Below, piece by piece: positions 34,288 through 43,180 of a DNA stretch of 64,000 bases. Every line of letters begins with the position of its first letter. Position 1 is the stretch's first letter. The position numbers and the translations under genes are program-made. The notes under the pieces are model-generated. The model was not told the origin of the DNA. It worked only from the letters and a program-made list of their open reading frames with translations, and made no database searches. This stretch comes from an uncultured Saprospiraceae bacterium (GTDB lineage: Bacteria; Bacteroidota; Bacteroidia; Chitinophagales; Saprospiraceae): positions 1-64,000 of the forward strand of contig CAKZVK010000057.1 of the NCBI GenBank assembly GCA_937921825.1, read 5' to 3'.

Positions 34288-34790
34288 TAAATCTGTGATT
34301 TTATATTCTTTACTATTTGCTCCTGAGAACCTGAAATGTCCACTTCTATAGCATACTCTGGCTCCTCTAAAGTATCAAATTGTGACCTCAACATATTTGC
34401 ATCCATGAAATGATTTTTCCGATGTTTCATTCTCTGATGAATTAATTCATAGCTGCCTTTAAGATAGACCCAACTTACCTGATCTTCTATGCTATGCATG
34501 AGTCTTACTCTGTAGCTTTCTTTCAAGGCAGAACAAGCGATAACACAGCCTTTCTTAGTCCCCTGCTCCGTAGCAATACTGTGCAACTTATCCAGCCAAG
34601 GCAGTCTGTCTGAGTCATCCAAAGGAATACCTTGACGCATCTTGTCGACATTAGACTGAGGATGATGATCATCTCCTTCGATATAAGGGATAGCTAATTC
34701 GGCAGCGAGCAATATTCCGATAGAACTCTTACCGCAGCCACTGACCCCCATGATATAAATTATTCTATTGTCTGCTTTTTGTTGTTGCAT
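34287..34790 (-). CDS. gntK: Gluconokinase
   Basis: A 167-residue P-loop kinase with GVSGCGKSSIG at about 15-25, a substrate loop EGDDHHPQSNVDKMRQGIPL, and CSALKESYRVRL with DANMLRSQFDTLE, all typical GntK motifs. It phosphorylates D-gluconate to 6-phosphogluconate. It lies 21 bp after an NRAMP-like transporter and overlaps gnd by one base, so the three are probably cotranscribed. Confidence 0.92.
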   Translation of the reverse strand: MQQQKADNRIIYIMGVSGCGKSSIGILLAAELAIPYIEGDDHHPQSNVDKMRQGIPLDDSDRLPWLDKLHSIATEQGTKKGCVIACSALKESYRVRLMHSIEDQVSWVYLKGSYELIHQRMKHRKNHFMDANMLRSQFDTLEEPEYAIEVDISGSQEQIVKNIKSQI

Positions 34791-34811
34791 TCAGAACTTC
34801 CTCTATTAAAC

Positions 34812-36047
34812 TTAGCCAAATATATCCATCAAGCCATTAACCATAATAATCAAAGAAAATACAAAAGCACCAGACAGGATGATATTCGTTATGAGTCGAT
34901 TTTTAGGTAGCCCAGCATTCTTTCTGTTCCATAAGACTAAGAAACAAAGGACAACTAGAGGCAAGGCAAAGACATTAAAGACCTGTGTAAATATCTGCCC
35001 TTTGATAGGATTAAAACCCGTCAGTGGAACTGAAAGTGCTAAGAGACTAGCCACACCTGTGATGATTTTAAATCTAGTAGAGGTGACATCTAGCTTCCCA
35101 GAATTATAATCTCCTAACATCAATGGTACTATCATCAAACAAGGAAATATAGAGGACAAACCTGCACTTAGGGTACCCGCAAAAAATATACTCACAGCAA
35201 ACTTACCCACAGCTGGCTCTAAGGCTCTAGACATATCCAGTACATGTGTAATCTCATGGCCATTACCATGTAGACTACCACTAGCCACTGCCATAATCGA
35301 TCCACTGATTATAAAAATAAGTAAGGCCGCAATGATGGAATCATTTTTTTGAATCTTGAAGTCTTTCATCGTCCAACCCTTACCTTGTATAAAAAGCGGT
35401 CTCGATAAAAAGGTAGCAGCTGCCATCGTCGTGCCTACAAAAGCCGCTATCAAAATACCAGCGCCTTCTACTTCTGGGATAGTTGGAATCAATCCCTGTA
35501 TCACTTCAGTAGGATGTGGGAATACAAAAAACAGGGTGAAGAAAAAGGACAAGCCCATCATACTCACAAAGAGAGCTAAGACCTTCTCAAATAGACTATA
35601 ATTTCCCTTAATCAAGAGGGTATAAAAAATGCCAATTATCAAGATGGCTAGGCCCAAGACGACAGCATATTTATGGTCTTCCAAGGCGGGAAAATTAAGA
35701 GACAGAATCTCAAAAACAACATTAGAAGTAATCCCCAGGATACCGATCAAGGAGTTCCACTGTCCTATACCTACGGTGAGTATAATAGCGATAGCTATCG
35801 CCTTGCCGATAGGTAAGTGTTTCTTAACCGCATAAAGTGCCGTCTCTCCTGTCATCAAATAATAACTGCCTGAGACATAAATCAAAACACCTGAAAAAAG
35901 ACAACTAAAAAATAATACCCACAGCAAGTCCATTCCAAAATCATTACCGGCAACGATCATAGAGGTCACACTTCCTGTGCCGATTGTGTAACCTATGGCG
36001 AAAATTCCAGGACCAAAGGATAAGAGAAATTTGATGAACTTATTCAT
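34812..36047 (-). CDS. NRAMP-superfamily-like transporter lacking the metal-site motifs
   Basis: A 411-residue membrane protein with about 11 TM helices. The N-terminal helix region reads FGPGIFAIGYTIGTGSVTSM: the overall fold matches NRAMP proteins, but the DPGN metal motif of helix 1 is replaced by GYTIGTGS. In the sixth-helix region FVGTTMAAATFLSRPLF stands where MPHN is expected. The metal ligands Asp, Asn and Met are therefore not conserved. It lies between ManD and gluconokinase, so an organic acid or another ion may be its substrate. Annotation as a divalent metal transporter would be by homology only. Confidence 0.7.
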   Translation of the reverse strand: MNKFIKFLLSFGPGIFAIGYTIGTGSVTSMIVAGNDFGMDLLWVLFFSCLFSGVLIYVSGSYYLMTGETALYAVKKHLPIGKAIAIAIILTVGIGQWNSLIGILGITSNVVFEILSLNFPALEDHKYAVVLGLAILIIGIFYTLLIKGNYSLFEKVLALFVSMMGLSFFFTLFFVFPHPTEVIQGLIPTIPEVEGAGILIAAFVGTTMAAATFLSRPLFIQGKGWTMKDFKIQKNDSIIAALLIFIISGSIMAVASGSLHGNGHEITHVLDMSRALEPAVGKFAVSIFFAGTLSAGLSSIFPCLMIVPLMLGDYNSGKLDVTSTRFKIITGVASLLALSVPLTGFNPIKGQIFTQVFNVFALPLVVLCFLVLWNRKNAGLPKNRLITNIILSGAFVFSLIIMVNGLMDIFG

Positions 36048-36081
36048 AATATATCAGGGTTATCAGTTCTATATTTTTATA

Positions 36082-37305
36082 CTACCAGTACCATAGCGTT
36101 CCATCCTCTAGTCTCGTTACTGGTAGATAAGATCTTTTGTATTTATACTTTGCGGCTTCGGCTTCATTAAATTCTACTCCTAGTCCGGGCTTATCTCCCA
36201 AATGAATGTAGCCATCTTTAAAACTAAGCGGGTGAGAGAAAACACTGTTCAATTTTTCATTTTCATTGCCAAATCCTATAAATTCTTGCACCCCAAAGTT
36301 GGGTGCCCAAATATTAAAGTGTGCATGAGCAGCATGACAGATCGGTGATAAATCAGGTGCCCCATGTGGTGCCATTCTTATATCATACATCGCCGCAAAG
36401 TCTGCCATTCTTCTAAGAGGCGTGATGCCTCCTCCATGCGTAATGGATGTCCTTAGGTAGTCAATGCTCTGACTAGTTATCAGATCTTTAGCATCCCAGA
36501 CTGTATTAAAAATCTCCCCGATAGCTAGTGGTATGGTGGTATGGTTTCGAATAGTTTTGTAACCCTCTTGGTTATCCGCAGGAGAAGGGTCCTCCAGAAA
36601 CATAAGCTTATAGGGTTCTAATAACTTTCCTAATTGTGCTGCTTCGATAGGTGACAGCCTGCTATGCACATCATGCACAAGTCCTATGTCATAACCGTAT
36701 CTCTGACGAGCTTGTCTAAATAATTCAGGAATAAAATTGAGATACTTAGAGGTAGACCATGGTTGTTCTGGTGGTAAAGGTCGATCACTTTGTAACTCAA
36801 AATAATCTTTCTTGTCTCCTAAGGTGCCATAGGTGCCTGCCAGTCCTGGGATAGCACATTGTAGCCTGACAGCTTTATATCCTTGGTCTATAAACTGACC
36901 TAAACTATCCAGCGTTTCTTCTATTGTATTTCCATTGGCATGACCATAGGCGGTAATACCTGCTCTACTTTTTCCTCCAAGCAATTGGTAGACAGGTAGA
37001 CCTGCAACCTTGCCCTTGATATCCCATAGAGCCATATCTACAGCAGCTATAGCCGCCATCGTTACCGGACCTCTCCTCCAGTAAGCGCCTTTATATAAAT
37101 ACTGCCAGATATCCTCAATCTGATGTGGATCTCTACCAATTAGGCAAGGAATAACATGCTCTTCTAGGTATGCTGCGACTGCCTTCTCACGACCATTCAG
37201 AGTCGCATCTCCAAGGCCATAGATTCCTTCGTCAGTTATTATTTTCAGTGTCACAAAATTCCGACCTGGACAACTGACAAATACTTTTACCTCTTTTATG
37301 TTCAT
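36082..37305 (-). CDS. manD: D-mannonate dehydratase-family enzyme (ManD, enolase superfamily)
   Basis: A 407-residue enolase-superfamily protein. The N-terminal capping domain starts [20 protein letters not shown]. The barrel has the Mg-binding Asp in [13 protein letters not shown], Glu in [12 protein letters not shown] and Glu in [10 protein letters not shown], then the catalytic His region [13 protein letters not shown]. The C-terminus GTLWYW is typical of ManD. It dehydrates D-mannonate (some members D-gluconate) to 2-keto-3-deoxygluconate, which would feed KdgK/KdgA in this locus. Low-efficiency or promiscuous members exist, so the true substrate is uncertain. Confidence 0.85.
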   Translation of the reverse strand: MNIKEVKVFVSCPGRNFVTLKIITDEGIYGLGDATLNGREKAVAAYLEEHVIPCLIGRDPHQIEDIWQYLYKGAYWRRGPVTMAAIAAVDMALWDIKGKVAGLPVYQLLGGKSRAGITAYGHANGNTIEETLDSLGQFIDQGYKAVRLQCAIPGLAGTYGTLGDKKDYFELQSDRPLPPEQPWSTSKYLNFIPELFRQARQRYGYDIGLVHDVHSRLSPIEAAQLGKLLEPYKLMFLEDPSPADNQEGYKTIRNHTTIPLAIGEIFNTVWDAKDLITSQSIDYLRTSITHGGGITPLRRMADFAAMYDIRMAPHGAPDLSPICHAAHAHFNIWAPNFGVQEFIGFGNENEKLNSVFSHPLSFKDGYIHLGDKPGLGVEFNEAEAAKYKYKRSYLPVTRLEDGTLWYW

Positions 37306-37322
37306 GCTTCTCTAAGATAGGA

Positions 37323-38141
37323 TTAATCAAGTATATTTCTGACAGCTTCAGATATTGCAGAGTAGTCTGTAGACTCTACAAAACCTATAGAAAAGCACTG
37401 TGGCGTTGTCAAGAACTTATTTTTATTTTCTCTCCCAAAACCCAACACTGTCATGTCAGGTCTGCTGACATAGTTGTCCGGAAAGCTGTCATTTTCATGA
37501 TGCAATAGATACAAGATACGTGGGGCACTTTTATCTCCAAAAGCCATCCATTCTGGAGCAGGCAGGTCTCCTAGAAAAGAATCATTGATAGGATGTCTTA
37601 TAGTATCTGCAGAAGCCATCCAGAAATCCGTACTATCCATCTCCCCTCCAGGTACGCCTTCATACTGAACCCAATATTTATAGCCTGCACTTATCTTTTT
37701 CATAGTGAAATCACAGCGCTCAGGATAAAAATCCCATTGCCCTACCCACTGGCCATTATCAGAGGTAAAGGTGATCCTTACATGTTCACTGCTTTCTAAA
37801 TCTACTCTAGAACTAGAGGGATCTGTTCCTGAATTCATCGCATGGAAGTAGCTGCCATCTTGCTTATGTATCGCATTGGGAAAACCTCTATACTCGCCCT
37901 TATGCGCAGATCCTTTTCTCTTATGAAATCCCAACCAATCTATACCATCCTTGTCAAGCATACTAGATAGACCACCTCCACTTTTCTCTAAATAGTACTG
38001 AGCAGACTTCGTAGAAACAATATAGCATTCATCGCCGCCCGCAGAGATATCAGAATCTTCTGTCAAGATTACTGCAGGTTCTGAACAAGAAGACATCAAG
38101 AGCAACAAGAACCAGCATAATATATAATAGACTATTTTCAT
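37323..38141 (-). CDS. Lipoprotein of unknown function in the alginate/sugar-acid locus
   Basis: A 272-residue protein with a lipoprotein signal (ILCWFLLLLMSSC, Cys at about 19). The mature part is beta-rich and aromatic: QYYLEKSGGGLSSMLDKDGI, RGFPNAIHKQDGSYFH, QWVGQWDFYPERCDF, YKYWVQYEGVPGGEMD, and PRILYLLHHENDSFPDN. The aromatic-rich strands and the QYEGVPGG motif suggest a carbohydrate-active or carbohydrate-binding sandwich, but I cannot place it in a named family. It is 6 bp after the sodium symporter gene and 17 bp before manD, so it is probably part of the same pathway. Confidence 0.6.
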   Translation of the reverse strand: MKIVYYILCWFLLLLMSSCSEPAVILTEDSDISAGGDECYIVSTKSAQYYLEKSGGGLSSMLDKDGIDWLGFHKRKGSAHKGEYRGFPNAIHKQDGSYFHAMNSGTDPSSSRVDLESSEHVRITFTSDNGQWVGQWDFYPERCDFTMKKISAGYKYWVQYEGVPGGEMDSTDFWMASADTIRHPINDSFLGDLPAPEWMAFGDKSAPRILYLLHHENDSFPDNYVSRPDMTVLGFGRENKNKFLTTPQCFSIGFVESTDYSAISEAVRNILD

Positions 38142-38147
38142 TTCGGT

Positions 38148-39917
38148 TTATTTTGATGTACTGGCAACATTGGCACTGCGTCTGAGCATAAATCCTATAG
38201 TAGAAATAATCAGTGCACAGGATACAAACATCATTCGGCCTAAGAAAGGATTAGGTATCAATGCCATCATCAATATACCACCACCCATACACATCACCAT
38301 CGCTCCCAACTTTGCTCTTTGCTGACGATCCACTTCTTGCTGCTCATCATCAGCAATAACTGGCGTTTCCAAATCCTTGAAAAATTGATCTGTCTCCTTT
38401 TTATTCCTATCCATTTCTTCATTGTAGAAAAAAGAAGTCATGCAGAAGAAACCAGCAGTTATAAATACATGCGTCGCTAGGGTTAAGATAAGATTCATAT
38501 CAGCTGCTTCTCTTTTTGTAAATGGATCTATGCCGATTAACTCTGCAAAAACTTGTGGTGTCAAGACCTCCTTAAGAAACCATGATAATAATAGTCCAAG
38601 TATAACAGTTGCCCATGGTGCCCAACGTGGTGTTCGTTTTACAAAGATGCCCAAGATGAGTGGTATCAATAAAGGCACTTGTATCATAGCAGAAATTGAC
38701 ATCATCAAATCAAATAAACTCAACTCTTTTAGAGATCTAAAAAAGAGTGCCATTCCTATTACCAGGATGCCACTCACAAAACTGAGGAACATACTTGTAC
38801 GCAATAAACTTTTGTCATCGATTAGTTTCCCTCTCTTTTCCATAAAAGGTTGGTAAACACTACGGACTAGGATACCCGCATTTTTATTCAAGGCAGAATC
38901 CATAGAGGACATAGATGCTGCAAATAGTCCAGCAAACAACAATCCTACTGTCCCTATAGGCATAGTGTTTCGTGTAAAGACCAGATAGATCGCATCAGCC
39001 GCTTTACTCCCGAGTTCAGGATACTCAGCAGCAGCATTAGGGTACAGGATAGCAGAAGCCCAAGGTGGAATAAACCAGATAATACTTCCTACTCCCATAA
39101 GGGCCATTGCTAGCAGGGCGGCCTTTCGAGCATTGGCAGAATCTTTAGCCGTTAAGAATCGAAAAGAATCATGTAGATTCATAATTGTTATGAGCTGCTT
39201 CGCCAGAAAGAATACAAAAGTACCTACGAGCAAAAGACCATAATTCATATTAGGACCCATAATGAATCCTGAAGGAAAATTGGTCACTAATTCTACCGGT
39301 CCGCCTACTTTGACCAAGGCTACAATAGCACAAGCCACTGAGATGACAGCTACAACTAAGGTCTGCATAAAATCAGAAGCCACTACTCCCCATGCCCCTG
39401 ATAGCACTGAAACAAAAACCACGACGAAACCTGCAACTATAATGGTCATGCTGATATCGGCACTGAATACTGCACTAGCAAAAACCCCTAAGGCATTCAA
39501 CCAGATGCCTGCATTGATTAAGGTAAAAATGATCAAAGCCCAAGAAAAGAACAATTCGTTCTGAGGACCAAATCTTCCTTTTATAGCCTCCGTAGGTGTA
39601 TCTACTCGCATCTGCCTAAAACGATGTGCAAAGTAGGCCCAGCCACAGAAGTAAGAAAAAGTATTGGCAAAGAAAACCAGACAAACTGCAAAGCCATCAG
39701 TGAAGGCTTTTCCTGCGGCACCCGTAAAAGTCCATGCAGAAAATTGCATCATAAAGGCTGTAGAACCCACCATCCACCAAAGCATTCGTCCACCACCACG
39801 GAAGTAATCACTAGTGGACTTATTGGCCATATGCTTGAACGTGAATCCAATTCCTATGATTAGAAGAAAGTAGCCAAAGATGACTAAATACTCATAGATC
39901 ATAGGATTGTCAGCCAT
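38148..39917 (-). CDS. Sodium:solute symporter (SSS family)
   Basis: A 589-residue protein with about 14 TM helices and the SSS pattern: WWMVGSTAFMMQFSAWTFTG in helix 2 region, then NAGIWLNALGVFASAVF, and AASMSSMDSALNKNAGILV, the conserved sodium-site segment in SSS transporters. It probably imports a sugar or sugar acid with Na+ across the inner membrane. It is 8 bp after the Gfo/Idh/MocA gene. This locus has an MFS transporter as well, so two uptake routes for uronate products may exist. Confidence 0.85.
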   Translation of the reverse strand: MADNPMIYEYLVIFGYFLLIIGIGFTFKHMANKSTSDYFRGGGRMLWWMVGSTAFMMQFSAWTFTGAAGKAFTDGFAVCLVFFANTFSYFCGWAYFAHRFRQMRVDTPTEAIKGRFGPQNELFFSWALIIFTLINAGIWLNALGVFASAVFSADISMTIIVAGFVVVFVSVLSGAWGVVASDFMQTLVVAVISVACAIVALVKVGGPVELVTNFPSGFIMGPNMNYGLLLVGTFVFFLAKQLITIMNLHDSFRFLTAKDSANARKAALLAMALMGVGSIIWFIPPWASAILYPNAAAEYPELGSKAADAIYLVFTRNTMPIGTVGLLFAGLFAASMSSMDSALNKNAGILVRSVYQPFMEKRGKLIDDKSLLRTSMFLSFVSGILVIGMALFFRSLKELSLFDLMMSISAMIQVPLLIPLILGIFVKRTPRWAPWATVILGLLLSWFLKEVLTPQVFAELIGIDPFTKREAADMNLILTLATHVFITAGFFCMTSFFYNEEMDRNKKETDQFFKDLETPVIADDEQQEVDRQQRAKLGAMVMCMGGGILMMALIPNPFLGRMMFVSCALIISTIGFMLRRSANVASTSK

Positions 39918-39925
39918 AGTTATAT

Positions 39926-41065
39926 TTATTGTAGGTGACTAACATCAGTCCAGCTATTGTTCATTCTTATCAGATCGATAAGCTGCTGGTATTGACTGCC
40001 TTCTTTGAAAGTTTGATAAGGTTCGAATGCCTCTCCTTTTATATCTTTTACAAATTCTCTAACTAGATATTGCCAGTTTCGTTCAGTATCGCCTTCGACC
40101 TTAGGTTGATTAGCTATGATGTCTTGAGGCAGCGGCAATTCTTTCCAAGTCTTCTCACTACTACTCCAGGAATACAGGGGACCCATACCATAATGTCCTT
40201 TGATGTAGATCGCGCCTTTATTACCATAAAAAACTATATGGTCTTCATTAAATCTAGGATTGAGTCCGCCATGTTTAAAGAGTACGGAGACCGGCTTAGA
40301 AGCTGCTGCACTTTCTAGTTGTGCCATGACAGTATAAGACCACTCTACATTACTCTCTCCCCATTTCAATGAAGGGTCTTCAAGATCTTTGGGAATAAAA
40401 TTTCTTCTGGTTTTAAAATTATGAACGCCTTCCACTATTGGTGCTCTGCCGAGATCATCACGTACCTCTCCTGCAATAGAAACAATCTTCTCTCCTAACA
40501 CAGAAGTCGCGATAGACATCATATGTGTGAAGTTATTATTGAGTCGGCCACCGCCATCTTCTTTTCTGTGTGACCACCCATAAGGAATATCTCTTTCCAA
40601 GTTAAAGTGGGAGATAAATTCTGCCTCTGCAGGCTCCCCAATAAGTCCTTCGGCTACTAATCTTTTAGCATGAATGATACAGGGCATATATCTATAGCTG
40701 GAAGCAAAAGCTGTTTTTACTTTTTTCTCTGTTGCTTGCTTGTGTAAGGCAATGGCTGTCTCCGCACTATGGGTGAGCGGCTTATCACAGAAAACATGAC
40801 AGCCCTGTGCTATCGCTTGAGAAATGGATTCAAAGTGTGCCCCACCAGGAGTACCTATAGAAACGATATCTGGTTTACAATCTTCCAGTGCTTGTTGCCA
40901 ATCTGTACCTGAATAAGAAATAGATTTCTTTTCGGCAACCTCTGCAACAACCTTAGGTGTACGTCCTACGATACCGACTACTTCTGCTCCTACTGCTCTG
41001 AAGGCATCAGTATGTCCTTGTCCAGCAAAGCCAGTTCCAGAAACCAGTACTTTTAATTTATTCAT
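39926..41065 (-). CDS. Gfo/Idh/MocA-family oxidoreductase
   Basis: A 379-residue NAD(P)-dependent protein. The N-terminal Rossmann motif is VLVSGTGFAGQGHTDAFRAV, followed by DIVSIGTPGGAHFESI and the family's substrate-side lysine in CHVFCDKPLTHSAE (here DKP rather than EKP). The C-terminal part is the alpha/beta dimerisation and substrate domain (VEWSYTVMAQLESAAASKPV). It is likely a sugar or sugar-acid dehydrogenase or reductase. It sits between the tandem PL7 lyase and the sodium symporter, so an uronate-related substrate is plausible but not proved. Confidence 0.83.
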   Translation of the reverse strand: MNKLKVLVSGTGFAGQGHTDAFRAVGAEVVGIVGRTPKVVAEVAEKKSISYSGTDWQQALEDCKPDIVSIGTPGGAHFESISQAIAQGCHVFCDKPLTHSAETAIALHKQATEKKVKTAFASSYRYMPCIIHAKRLVAEGLIGEPAEAEFISHFNLERDIPYGWSHRKEDGGGRLNNNFTHMMSIATSVLGEKIVSIAGEVRDDLGRAPIVEGVHNFKTRRNFIPKDLEDPSLKWGESNVEWSYTVMAQLESAAASKPVSVLFKHGGLNPRFNEDHIVFYGNKGAIYIKGHYGMGPLYSWSSSEKTWKELPLPQDIIANQPKVEGDTERNWQYLVREFVKDIKGEAFEPYQTFKEGSQYQQLIDLIRMNNSWTDVSHLQ

Positions 41066-41095
41066 TACAGTCGAAATTAGAGGAAGACATTAAAG

Positions 41096-43147
41096 TTATC
41101 TCGGTTGGCCTGGACCTACTTTACAATCTCTAAACCACACTTCGGTATAGCACCCATTAGCGTACTGCTTAGGAATATCTCCTCCATATGTCTCTGCACC
41201 TGCACACCACACCATATTCTTTGACGGGTCTTTCCCATTAGTTTGATTATAAGCGCCTTGCTTAAAATAACCCAGCTCACCAGTATACGCTTCTGCTCTT
41301 TCTACACCATCTTGTCCTATAGGTATGAACAGTTTCTTTACCTGCTCTGGCCAATCGGCTTTAGTAGTGTACTCTGATTTTAGAAGATTTTTAGTAAAGG
41401 TTTTGGTTTCATGGCCATCACTTTTGAACGTAAGATGCATGATACCTTTATAGACATTTATTTCGTAACTGATTTCTTCTCCTAAGGCGATACCATCAGC
41501 AGGTTCTGCTGGATAACCCTCTTTCGTGGTTCCGATGACAGACATATCATAACCCCAGACAGGAGTGGAATAATCCCATCGTCCAGAGTTATCATCGCCT
41601 TTAGTATTTATCTCATAGTTCCAGAATACAGAGCCCTTTTCATGTCCTGGAAATTTCTTGTAAAAAATCTTGAGAGGTTCGTTCTCATGTCCCTCGCCAC
41701 TATGTATCTGTCCTATGACTGTAGAATAAGAGGCGGCTACTCTAGCATCACCAGAAGTAGAGACTTGCATCACACGACAGACGCCTGATAGGTTCCCTCC
41801 TTCCTCAGGAGTCCATTCTCTTTTTTCATGCAACTCTGTCCTTGTGTTGCTGGAATTCTTAGAAGTCACTCCAGAATTTGGCGTTTTGTATACGACCCAT
41901 CTTCTAGTGCCATCTATGACAGTATAAAAGAAATCTTTGTGTTCATATTTAGTGAGATCATCGACACTAGTACCATCACCCAATAACATTTTAAATTTAT
42001 CCATAAAAGGTATCACTTCATGTGGATACACGACTTTCTGACTCAAGCCATCATTAGCTGCAAAATAGCCTGCATTAGAAATAGATTTATCACTTACCTC
42101 TATACTTGCTTGCTTAAACCATACCTCTGCATAGTTACCGTCCGCATATTGTTTCTGCACATCACCACCATGGGTCTCTGCACCCGAACACCATACACGA
42201 TTCACTTTAGGATCTTTTCCATTCGTCTGGTTATAAGAACCTAGCTTAAAGAAAAGACCATCTTCAGAGTAGGCATTCGCTCTTTCTACACCGTCTTGCC
42301 CTATCGGTACAAATAGGTTTCTAACTTGCTCTGGCATATCCGCTTTGGTCGTATACTCAGATTCGATAAGATTTTTTGTGAAGGTCTTAGTTTCATGTCC
42401 TGCACTTTTGAAAGTGAGATGCATCATACCCTCCTTGATGACGACTTCATAGCTGAATTCCTCGCCTAGAGCTATACCATCTTTGGGCTCAGGTGGATAG
42501 CTGCTTGCTGTCTCCCCTACTACTGAAAAATCATAACCCCAAATCGGATAAGAATAATCCCATCTTCCAGAATTATCATCACCTGCAGTATTTATCTCAT
42601 AGTTCCAAAAAACAGAACCCTTCGTATGACCAGGAAATTTTTTATAAAATATTTTTAACGGCTCATTCTCATGTCCATCTGCACTATGTATCTGTCCTAC
42701 GACAACGGAATGTGTTGACGCTACTCTTGCATCACCTGTCGGAGATACATTAGTCACTTTAAGCGTTGCATTCATTTTACCACCCACCATCGGAGACCAC
42801 TTTTTTAGTTGAGCCAATTCTGTTCTGGTGTTGTTAGAGCTGCCATGTGTATTCCCAGCATTAGGGGTTTTAAATACCACCCAGTCTGTATTGTCCTCGC
42901 TGGCAACATAGAAGTAGTCCTTATTACTATACTCTGTAGCTTTCCCCACATTAGTACCATCCCCTAGGATTAAGTTCCATAGATCGAAAGTAGGAATGAC
43001 GTCATGTGGATTTTTTCCAGAAGATGTACTTACATCGGAAACCTTACTGCCTTGGGGACTACCATTAGACCCACAACTGATTCCTATCAGAATAGTGAGG
43101 AGAGCAGCACTTAATATTGTTATTTTTCTATAAAGATATGAAATCAT
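41096..43147 (-). CDS. Lipoprotein with two tandem PL7 alginate lyase domains
   Basis: A 683-residue lipoprotein (lipobox LIGISC, Cys25). Domain 1 (about 48-350) has the PL7 catalytic elements NNTRTEL (Arg108), GQIH (Gln152/His154) and LGSYNQ. Domain 2 (about 376-683) repeats them: NTRTEL, GQIHSGEG and QGAYNQ. The two halves are very similar over long stretches (HENEPLKIFYKKFPG and KGSVFWNYEIN in both), so the second looks like a recent internal duplicate and both seem active. It cleaves alginate by beta-elimination at the cell surface. It follows the PL6 gene by 33 bp. Confidence 0.9.
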   Translation of the reverse strand: MISYLYRKITILSAALLTILIGISCGSNGSPQGSKVSDVSTSSGKNPHDVIPTFDLWNLILGDGTNVGKATEYSNKDYFYVASEDNTDWVVFKTPNAGNTHGSSNNTRTELAQLKKWSPMVGGKMNATLKVTNVSPTGDARVASTHSVVVGQIHSADGHENEPLKIFYKKFPGHTKGSVFWNYEINTAGDDNSGRWDYSYPIWGYDFSVVGETASSYPPEPKDGIALGEEFSYEVVIKEGMMHLTFKSAGHETKTFTKNLIESEYTTKADMPEQVRNLFVPIGQDGVERANAYSEDGLFFKLGSYNQTNGKDPKVNRVWCSGAETHGGDVQKQYADGNYAEVWFKQASIEVSDKSISNAGYFAANDGLSQKVVYPHEVIPFMDKFKMLLGDGTSVDDLTKYEHKDFFYTVIDGTRRWVVYKTPNSGVTSKNSSNTRTELHEKREWTPEEGGNLSGVCRVMQVSTSGDARVAASYSTVIGQIHSGEGHENEPLKIFYKKFPGHEKGSVFWNYEINTKGDDNSGRWDYSTPVWGYDMSVIGTTKEGYPAEPADGIALGEEISYEINVYKGIMHLTFKSDGHETKTFTKNLLKSEYTTKADWPEQVKKLFIPIGQDGVERAEAYTGELGYFKQGAYNQTNGKDPSKNMVWCAGAETYGGDIPKQYANGCYTEVWFRDCKVGPGQPR

Positions 43148-43180
43148 AAAATCGTTTTTTTAATTGTAATTAGTTCTATT

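Noticed and set aside
38440-38856. Plus-strand 138-residue open frame
   Set aside because: Antisense to the sodium symporter gene. No coding signature.
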